Below are positions 56,313 to 64,000 of a stretch of DNA of 64,000 bases, piece by piece. Position numbers and translations under genes: made by a program. The notes below the pieces were generated by a model. That model did not search any database and was not told where the DNA came from. It saw only the letters and a list, made by a program, of their open reading frames with translations. Numbering within the stretch: position 1 is the stretch's first letter; each line of letters begins with the position of its first letter. Origin of the DNA: Vitellaria paradoxa (Eukaryota > Streptophyta > Magnoliopsida > Ericales > Sapotaceae); the NCBI GenBank assembly GCA_019916065.1, contig CM034237.1, positions 42,328,485-42,392,484 on the forward strand, read 5' to 3'.

Positions 56313-59300
56313 CCATATGAAAAACTCGCAAATGAGGTCAGAAAGCACCAACAAATCATAAAATTTAAAAAATCAGTTTGTAATAGAGAATAAAAAGTTC
56401 CTTTGAAATTCAGGATAATCATTACTTTATCAACAAAGTTTTATTATTGCATTAGGGAAAGATCATCATGCAGATAAGACCTAAACTTCACATAACAGTG
56501 GCTAAAAACCTTCTTTGGTCATCCAGCTCCATTTGGGACCATGTTCTCAAAAACGAGCATAGGTGATTCTGCCTTCTATGACATCCATAAGTCACATTCT
56601 TTTGATCTTTCTGATCCAGCTCCTTTTGAGGAATCTTTTATGGGAAAGTTATGGGAAGGTGCCTTATCACATCCTCAATCTCTATTCTTTTGAACTTTCT
56701 CCTCCAGCTTTTGGGGGAACGGTCTTTGAGGAAGACTAGGCACCTTGCCTCTTATCACATACTCAACCAAAATTCTTTTAAGTTTTCTCTCATTTTCTGT
56801 GACAACTTAAAACCTAAATAATTGCAGTCACTGGTCTTCGTTGTGCAATGTCACACCCTCCTCACTTTCAATTCAATATTATATGCCCCATGCACTTTAA
56901 TTTCCCTCCATGGATCATCAATCAAAGGAAAACAAATTGTTTCTTTATGGAAACCAATGGTGATAAAATTTAAATTTTTTCCCCATCTAAAATTCCTACA
57001 TTATTGAAGTGGCTATTATTCCTTCCAACTCATCCTAAACATAACTCAACATAGACCTTTAATGTAAACATAACTCAACAGGACTACTTATAACTAACCC
57101 CATATTTTGGTTTTTCCAAGGGGAAAAGGAGCAAAAATTAAAAAAAAAAAAATTTACTTTGCGAGTAGAAACTTCTTAAACCATTGGAGATGAGGTTAGA
57201 AAAGATTCCTTCCAGGATACAATCAATGTATACTTCAAGTAGTATTGTCTCAAATGTATCCAATATACCATTTATGGCTTATGCATGGCAATCTAGGCAT
57301 GTAGCAAAACCTGTGCATTTCAACATTCATCGCAACGATTTCATCCAATTCACTTGCAGCAAAACAACTGAAAAGCTGAATGCTGTCTTAACAATATATT
57401 TTCATTTAACAAATCTGCTACAGGGTTAAAAAAGGATAAGGCTATAAGTAAAATCCACCTTGTTTCCAGCAACTGGCAGAAGAAGAGCTGGCCAAAGAAA
57501 CTCTGATATCAAAAGCAAATTTTGTAGCTCATTCTCAGCTTCAAAACAGCAGTTGCGAATAGTACCAGAAACCTGCAAGGCAACAAACATCCCAATAACT
57601 GAACAAAATGTAACTAAAGGAGTTTAAATGATCAAAAACTGTAAAAACAGCAAAGCAATTTTTTTTTGTGACCCAACTTCGCAAGTTTTATACAATACTT
57701 CAAACCCAAGAAGATATCTATTACATGCATTAGGAGAACTTACCCCTAAAATCTAGTTGGTAGAGAGAGGAACCCAAAGCAAACAAACACCGTACCCACA
57801 TCTCATCCTTCCGATGTGGGACACATGCAACCCACACCACATATACCCATGGACCATAACATTCCACCACGCCCCACAGGCACAGTGGATGGGCAAACAC
57901 TGCAATACCAACATCATCCAGTCTCTAGTACCATTTGTTACATACCTTGGGATAACTAACCCCTAAAAGCTAGATGATAAGGGAAAGGAACCCAAGGCAT
58001 ATAAACACTACACCAGGTTCCTATACTACTGATGTGGACCACATGCAAAACATACTACATATGCCCATCAACCGTAACAGTATCTCACTGCTTCTTGCCT
58101 CAAAGGCATAATTGCTTCATAATAGCAGAAACCATAATAAGAAGATAGGTTTTGATATTCTATTAGGCTTTGGGGTAGAATAAAATGGAATTCACAAGAG
58201 ATGGCAGAAATGATAAGCCAAAGAGCACAATGAAAAAAACCATGGGTATAAATGTAGAGTTGTGTAGCTTGCCCAAGAATGGGAGAGATCTACATAGAGG
58301 CCCTGTCACTAATAACAAGTTTTAAGAAACAACTCAGTTCAGGTTAGCACCAACACAAAACAAAACAAAACAAAACCATGATCCATTCTCATGGTTTTTA
58401 CACCAGAGCAAACCAGCTTTTTCATGGAGCTGAACAGAAGGTTTGTTAGTTTCAGTTTGATCCTTGGCCTGCAGTTGGAAAAATGGGACATAAGAATACA
58501 CAAGCTACGAACATACTTCAAGCTCAAGGTTTGTAGCCTTCGATTTGAGAAGTTTGATAAAGATGGGGAACACAAAAATCTTCAATCACATTATATCCAA
58601 AAAAATTGGAAGCACTCAAAATCTTCTCATACCAAAATTCCCACATATCCCACTTTATTATCATTTTCCTCAGGCCATGATCAGATCTTGCAATGAAATG
58701 GATTGATTTCTTTCAAACACTGATAATGAATAAGGCTTACCTGATTTGGTTTTCATGGAGCAGGAAGCACAAAAAAATCAAATAAAACTCCCACAAATAA
58801 ATAGATAAATAAAATGAAATAAAATAACAAAGACATGAATTGCGTATTGTTTCCCAAAGACATGAATTGCGTATTGCTTTTCCCTATCATTTTTCTCAGG
58901 TTCTGTTGCAACAAAGCCTCATCCCAAGGTTCACAACACAGTGAAAACCAAATGCATAAGAAATTCGGCTGCATAATTAACGATGATAAAGTATCTAAAA
59001 TAAACCCAGCATTTCAAGAAATTTCTATACCCCTTTCTTTCGCAATGAACTTGTTGAATCAAATTGCCTAATGACTTGCTTTAGGAGCCCTCGCTTAGGG
59101 TCCAACAGAAGTTTCCTTCCTGCTTCTCTTTTTGAGATATTTACAAGTACAGAACCAACATGTTCAAAAGGATCACCTGAAAGAAATGTAAATTGAAAGG
59201 GGATATCTGTCAGGACAAAATGATTAAAACCAATGGTGACAGGCTATAGCAACAGTGCTTATAAAAGAAACCAGAGAACTTTTACACAGTTGTATTGCCT

Positions 59301-61493
59301 TGTTTATCAGAGACTCCAGAACATCAGAAAAATGCATTATATATATTTACCATATGCAAAAATGAATAGTATATCAAACTTCTATGAGCAAAGTAGGTTA
59401 CTTAAAATTCACAGAATATAAGACGCAAAATTTTGCAAATTTAAAGACACTAAGGGTCTGTTTGGCACAGTGAAAAACAACGAAAAATGTGGTTTGGGGA
59501 AACTTTTGGCGTTTGGTGTATACATCTCAAAGCGCATTTTTTGAAGATGAACAATAGGATCCTCATTCCTATGGATTGGATTTGCATTTGGACGGTTTCA
59601 AACTTTTGTATCAATCATGATTTCTTTGCAGACCAAGCCAGACTCGAAACACCACTGGTATCGGAATAGTTTACGGTAGTCCATTTGGACAGAAATTGAT
59701 AGTGCCAAACCATCGGAATGGTTTAGGTGATCCATTTGGACAGAAGTTGGCAGTGCTAAACCATCGGAACAGTTTGGTGTGAACCATTTGAACGGTATTG
59801 AACTATTACGTTTTACACTTTATCCTTCCATGCAAGTGTCCAAACGGTTTCTACAATCCGTCGGAATGACTCCAGAAAAATTAGTCATAGTGAGTGTCAT
59901 TTTGTAGCTTGGGAGTGTCCATGGTGAGAATAGCAAAAAAATTTTTTGCTATTTGATTAATCGAATTCCAGTTATTGACTTTTTTTTAGAAGGTATTGAA
60001 ATTTTTTCAAACTTCGAGAAGGTAAGAAAGTGTAAAAATGTAATAGAGTTTTTCAAAAATTTTCAGAAAATTTTAGAGATTCAGAGATTTTCAGCAAATT
60101 TTGTTGCGCCAAACGGGCCCTAAATTCAGGATCTGTTAATTGAATGAAATTATACTCACCATGTAGTTCAATACAAAATATTTGGAAAGCATCAAAATGA
60201 CAGTAAACTTCAAGTGATATAATTTACTTTAGGGAAGAAAAATAATATATCCTACCATTATCAGTATGCACCAACCAGAGCATAAGCTATAACTCCATAT
60301 AGGGATATAAGTAACTTCTACAAGATGAACCTATGTGCATGAGTGTGCAAATTAGATGTTACAGTCACTAGTGAATTAAATCAAACTGAATCTGGTAAGA
60401 ACTGTAACACACCATTCTTATCGCTGGATGAAGTACAGAATGATCTCACGAGCTTCATAACATAAAGGCCATGCATCTTCTCATCTCCAAGCTAACAATG
60501 AACAACAAACATAATTATTTCCTACCATAAGTAATCTATAGTACAGTAACAAATAAAGCATAAAGTACAGAAATTATGCTAGCACTTCAAGAAAATAGAA
60601 CAAAAACAATAACAAGAAAATAAAAACGATCATCCTCAACAAAATTGGGGTTATTTTCATATGGATCCAGCAAAATTGGGGTTTTTTCAATAGAGACTGA
60701 AAATGAATTACTAATAAATATCTTATGAACTGAACGTAAGGTAAGTACCTGAAGCAAAGAATCGATACTAGCATCCAATTGTGTAAGATTAACAAGGAAC
60801 ATAACAAGCAAGTGGGTCATGCCAGCAGCCTCCTGCTTATATAGAACATCCATTGTTGTTTTAATCATTCCCATTGAAACCATTTTTGCAGCCAGTTCTG
60901 AATTTTGCGACAGATTTATAAGAGCCTCGGCAGCAGGTTCCGAAACCTCCTAAAATGTTTAACCAATCCCATGACAAGAAATTAAGATTGATTTCTTATC
61001 TGCAACTAAAATGAACAAAAGACAATTAAAGATCACCATTTTTTCAGCTAAAAGACGAGACAATGACGGCAGAGCAGTATCAGAGTAGTTTGCAAGAGAT
61101 TGCAACCCATCCTCGGACCCGGTCAATCCCCGAACAATATCAACAGCTGCCTTCTTAATCTGAATTATTATTATTATTATTTAACAAAATCAGTATTCAT
61201 TTTGTAACCAGAATAGGACAAACGAAATAATAAGCGATTCAAGAGTGGGAAAAAAAAGATTCTAGAGAGGAGGCTACGTGGGATTTCTACTAGAATTAGG
61301 GTTTTGTAACAGTACATGTCAGGCATGAAAAAGGACTAGATTGCTTTATCAGAGCAGATACACGGAAACTCCAATAGAAGATTTTCAAACAAACGAAAAT
61401 CAAAGCTTTCTAGAGTGATAAAGATAGAGAGAGACTCACTGGTGGAGATGGAGACGAAAGAAAGTCCAGCAACTCTTCTAGTTCACTCGCCAT
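55240..61493 (-). CDS. HGH1-like: HGH1-family armadillo-repeat protein, nine exons
   Basis: The exons, in transcript order, are 61493-61440, 61159-61037, 60949-60749, 60491-60413, 59176-59031, 57572-57459, 56246-56115, 55508-55395 and 55290-55240. All joins are GT-AG and in phase, giving 337 residues, about the length of the Arabidopsis homologue At1g14300. The protein begins MASELEELLDFLSS and has helical ARM-type repeats (for example EPAAEALINLSQNSELAAKM). The Hgh1 N- and C-domain hallmarks are EHVGSVLVNISKREAGRKLL, FLWPALLLPVAGN and DPEIRVQALEAIYLLALQ. Near the end is GRRALWSVNGPRILQVGYED. Yeast Hgh1 is a cytosolic chaperone for elongation factor 2; that role is inferred here. It stops soon after the acidic tail (STLASK). 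Its introns hold a 667-bp MITE and two (GA)n runs. It is head-to-head with the gene starting near 61.8 kb. Confidence 0.92.
56060..56081. repeat. (GA)n microsatellite in an HGH1-like intron
   Basis: About ten AG units lie just downstream (in transcript sense) of the exon ending at 56115. Confidence 0.85.
56281..56312. repeat. (GA)n microsatellite in an HGH1-like intron
   Basis: About fifteen AG units lie in the intron upstream of the exon 56246-56115. In transcript sense this is a CT-rich tract close to the acceptor and could serve as its polypyrimidine region. Confidence 0.85.
57738..58085. repeat. Two diverged direct copies of a roughly 130-190-bp unit in an HGH1-like intron
   Basis: The first copy starts near 57741 (CTTACCCCTAAAATCTAG) and the second near 57955 (CTAACCCCTAAAAGCTAG). 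Both continue with GAACCCAA.GCA..TAAACAC, CGATGTGG or TGATGTGG, and CATATACCCAT or CATATGCCCAT, and end near CCATAACA or CCGTAACA. Such 'GATGTGG' phrases are widespread in plant repeats. No element boundary is clear. Confidence 0.6.
59454..60120. mobile_element. Tourist-like MITE, family A, complete, in an HGH1-like intron
   Basis: A 667-bp element with left end GGGTCTGTTTGGC and right end reversed GGGCCCGTTTGGC, flanked by TAA on both sides (59451-59453 and 60121-60123). The interior repeats 'AACGGTTT' and 'CCATTTGGACAGAA' phrases, then matches the partial copy at 1-455. It is non-coding and lies between the exons 60491-60413 and 59176-59031. Confidence 0.82.
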
Positions 61494-61784
61494 CCTCGGT
61501 CCTCGCCGTCGGCGCGGCTACCTTCTGATTTTTGATACGAAGAGCCACTGATTGTTGTATGCACTTCTGAACGACACCGTTTTGGTTCAAACGACGACGT
61601 TCTGGCTTTTCTTAGTCGGAATTTCTTTCTTCAGGGACAAAATCGTCCTTTTGAAATTGGAAGAAGAGGCGGTTAAAATCAGCTTCGAGCGACATTTATT
61701 TGCAGGGAGGGAGGGTGGGCCAATGTATGTCTAAGTCGATCTCACTCGACATAGATCTCTTCCCGATTTCAATCAAACAACCGA
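61494..61784. promoter_or_regulatory. Shared promoter region between two divergent genes
   Basis: Only about 290 bp separate the HGH1-like ATG (minus strand) from the apparent leader of the next gene (plus strand). The interval is GC-richer than its surroundings and contains CGACACCGTTTTGG and AAACGACGACGTT at about 61572-61602, resembling the AAACGACGCCGTTT type words seen in plant housekeeping promoters. This suggests a bidirectional promoter; transcription starts are not known. Confidence 0.5.
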
Positions 61785-61866
61785 ATGACCAATCGTCGCG
61801 TCTCTGCGTCCGCGACTTCGATTAAGGTGAAATTTTCTGTCAGGTAAAGCTTAAATCTACAATCTG

Positions 61867-61912
<46 letters not shown>
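61867..61912. repeat. (TC)n(AC)n compound microsatellite
   Basis: About twelve TC units run directly into about eleven AC units, close to the 5' end of the leader intron of the right-hand gene. Confidence 0.9.
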
Positions 61913-61913
<1 letters not shown>

Positions 61914-62917
61914 TTTATTCTCTTCCTTCTATCATCCTGTTTGCTCTACATTGCATACGCATCTCCATGATTCATATAATTCATAGATCCATTTCGCAGA
62001 TAATCTATTCTTCAATGTCCAATCTGTTCAATTTACGTACGAGTATATATGCGTGTCTGTACTTATGTGTATCTACATGCTATGTGGAGAACCGAGTTTC
62101 TGAGTTTTGCGGTGCTTGAATGTTCATTGTTTATGACATTGGAATGTTCAAGGCTTTGGTACTTGTTAATTATTTTCTAAAAGCAAATTTTGGATATGTG
62201 AAGTTTCCAGCGGCAACCATCTGACGGTTCTCTTAATTGACGAGACAGACTAGAAATTGTTCTGTTAATTAGGCGGAAACGCAGTTCCTTGCTGAAGTTT
62301 TCTGAAAATGAGGTTGGAGGTTCCTTTAGGTTTATTAGACAAAAGAGGGAGATGGAAGGATAGACAAAAGAGGGAGATGGAAGGATTCACGAAGGCAAAT
62401 GTCGTTAGATGTTAAAATACCTTCCCTGAGCTTGTACAAAATTAGAAATGACGCCAAAACATCAAATTCAGAGTGTGGGAAATGGGCTGATCTAGTGGAT
62501 ATCATTTCTTTAGGTTTTGTATGTAATTTTCATTTAGCTTTTGCATTTTCTGTTCGCTGTGTCCAGTGGTGTTCATTTGAGTGTCTTACATCCTAACAAT
62601 TCCTTTGAATAAAATACTTCCTCAATTACCTCAAGAGAATGGTTTGAAGATAAACCTCTGGATGCCTGTGGGAAAGTCTCAAGAGTAACATTTGAATACT
62701 TTTAAAATGTCAAAGAACTTTGAGGGAACTGCCCTTCGGAAATTTTAGAACTTGATGGATATTCTAGGACTAAAACATGCTCCCTAACTCCAAGAGAAAG
62801 TGATAAGGATGCTTTTACTTACTAACATGTTGCTTGGGTGTAGCTGGGTTACTTTGCATATTTGGGTGGACAACCATATTTGATTTTGTTTTGCAATCTT
62901 TTCTGAAACCAAAACAA

Positions 62918-63280
62918 GGCCCCGTTTGGAGTAAGAAAAAATAAGATAAATTGAGATAAAATGTGATTTGGGGTTGATTTTAGCGCCTTTTTTTCCTGAA
63001 AAATAGCAAACTGTGGGAACGGTTTTCCAAATCCGTTCCCATGGATTCAAAAAAATTCACAAAAAATAGCAACAATGGTACTCGTTTGAAAGCTTTCAAC
63101 ACGAAGAATATGATTGTATAAAAAATTTACACATTCGGTTAACCTACTTCCAGATTTTTTATTTTTTTAGCGAAATATTGGAATTTTTTGAAATTCGTAA
63201 TGGCGGGAAAATTAGAGGTAGAAGGGTTGTTGGAGATTTATAGAGATTTATAGAGTTTGTTTGTGATGCCAAACGGGGCC
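62918..63280. mobile_element. Tourist-like MITE in the leader intron
   Basis: A 363-bp element. The left end GGCCCCGTTTGG is the exact reverse complement of the right end CCAAACGGGGCC. The adjoining bases are CAA on the left and TTA on the right, so the duplication is not clean. The interior holds AACGGTTTTCCAAATCCGTT, a short palindrome-like block, and AGATTTATAGAGATTTATAGAG near the end. It is related in style to family A. Confidence 0.65.
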
Positions 63281-63471
63281 TTAATAGCAGAATGTGAATC
63301 TTAAACTTTCATGTCTTAGTAGTTATTGTAAATGGTTGGTGTTTAGCTGAAGAATACATGAATGATTAGTGTAGGATTTTGGGGTTTCTAATTCATTAAT
63401 TTGTTCTGCTTCTCTAGAAGCAATTACACAGATGAGCTGGTTTACACCTGAGGTTCAGAAGATATGCTGTG

Positions 63472-63694
63472 ATGGCTCTTTATAGACACAGTAGTGAATT
63501 GTTACCAGAGAGAGGAGGCATTATTGGAGCAGTCTTTAAGTCCATCTATCAAAGCAAGCATGGCTTGCCTGTTGTTCGCCGAGGGACACGGTTTGGCCGG
63601 ATTAGTATAAGAAGGTTCCTGTCTTGGATGTTTTCAGTAGCAGTGCTCTTTTCAATCTACTTGACAATTTTTCGCTTCGAGATGCCATTTCATG
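63472..63694 (+). CDS. First coding exon of a predicted type II membrane protein, partial gene
   Basis: The exon starts at ATG 63472 (MALYRHSSELLPERGG) and ends at about 63694 with the donor CATG|GTGAGTTT, coding about 74 residues. A basic cytosolic tail (VVRRGTRFGRISIRR, about residues 34-48) precedes one hydrophobic segment (FLSWMFSVAVLFSIYLTIF, about 49-67). Short basic tail plus single anchor is the usual layout of plant Golgi glycosyltransferases and related type II enzymes. I do not recognise the family, and the catalytic part lies beyond the window. No further exon is seen before 64000. Confidence 0.65.
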
Positions 63695-64000
63695 GTGAGT
63701 TTAAAGACTTGTCGTGTCTATGTTTGTACTGTTAAAGAATCACAAATTAAATGCATCTACTATGGCAATGTCAGCCAAATATCATGTTGCTTGACTAAAG
63801 TCACTAAAAAGACTGCTTCAATCATGATTACAAGCATGTACTCATAATTTTCACATCTCATATATTTCAGTATAATATACCACTAAAATCTAAGATCGTT
63901 GGTGCATAGACATTCTTGACTGCATACCTTTTTGTAAGCATATGATAAGAAGTTATTTTCCTTTTTCTCTCTTATATTTTACTGTTGTAGTTATGTATAC

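Larger units (their letters stand above)
61785..63471 (+). other. Leader exon and leader intron of the right-hand gene
   Basis: The leader exon is inferred to end at 61843 (TGTCAG|GTAAAGC), and the next exon begins at 63418 after TGCTTCTCTAG. An upstream ORF opens at ATG 61785. If the exons join as proposed, it ends in a TGA at 63449-63451, about 20 bp before the main ATG. The intron starts with (TC)n(AC)n at 61867-61912 and contains a 363-bp MITE at 62918-63280. Confidence 0.45.

Noticed and set aside
56010..56422. Minus-strand ORFs rich in SLSLSL around 56.0-56.4 kb
   Set aside because: They are translations of (CT)n runs flanking a genuine HGH1-like exon.

Overview
The window is nuclear DNA from a flowering plant, most likely a dicot. 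It is AT-rich, has GT-AG introns of plant type, and is dense in transposon remnants. The proteins are plant-specific and read closest to dicot families. I cannot name the species.

Four protein genes are well supported. (1) At 10.2-16.2 kb (+) is a PMT2-type DUF248 methyltransferase with six coding exons and a 5' leader intron. (2) At 21.6-23.0 kb (+) is an intronless PHYTOCHROME KINASE SUBSTRATE (PKS) family gene. (3) At 37.2-28.6 kb (-) is a two-exon sphingoid-base C4-hydroxylase gene (SBH type), whose 7.9-kb intron carries a Ty1/copia element. (4) At 61.5-55.2 kb (-) is a nine-exon armadillo-repeat gene of the HGH1 family. A fifth gene starts at about 61.8 kb (+), head-to-head with the HGH1-like gene, and runs off the right edge; only its first coding exon, a membrane anchor, is visible. 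A decayed second copy of SBH exon 1 lies at 40.3 kb (-). Three phase-consistent candidate exons of an unrecognised minus-strand gene lie at 42.7-43.1 kb. The order PKS - SBH - HGH1-like matches, from memory, the Arabidopsis neighbours At1g14280-At1g14290-At1g14300, which would make this a conserved block enlarged by transposons.

Mobile DNA fills most of the rest. A 9.25-kb copia element of SIRE/Maximus type (43.3-52.6 kb, 5-bp target duplication AGTTA) has 757/786-bp LTRs, a broken gag-pol and an extra ORF between pol and the 3' LTR. A 4.8-kb decayed copia element (29.5-34.3 kb, target duplication GTATC) has LTRs of about 150 bp. A 1590-bp solo LTR (17.9-19.5 kb, ATAAT) sits inside an older MITE. 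A 574-bp hAT-type MITE (12.5-13.1 kb, 8-bp ATTGTATT) lies in a PMT intron. Two copies of a SINE-like family (20.75 and 42.0 kb) have target duplications. At least a dozen small elements have GTTTGG...CCAAAC ends and 3-bp (mostly TAA-like) duplications, the hallmark of PIF/Harbinger 'Tourist' MITEs. The first 9 kb consist almost entirely of these and very AT-rich spacer.

The genes do not form a pathway. They cover cell-wall pectin or Golgi methylation, phytochrome/phototropin signalling, sphingolipid hydroxylation in the ER, and a predicted translation-factor folding chaperone. I found no CRISPR array, operon, rRNA or convincing tRNA gene, and no new defence or metabolic system. The most unusual features are the extra ORF of the SIRE-like element, the MITE and SINE families, and the duplicated SBH first exon with a signal-peptide-like leader.
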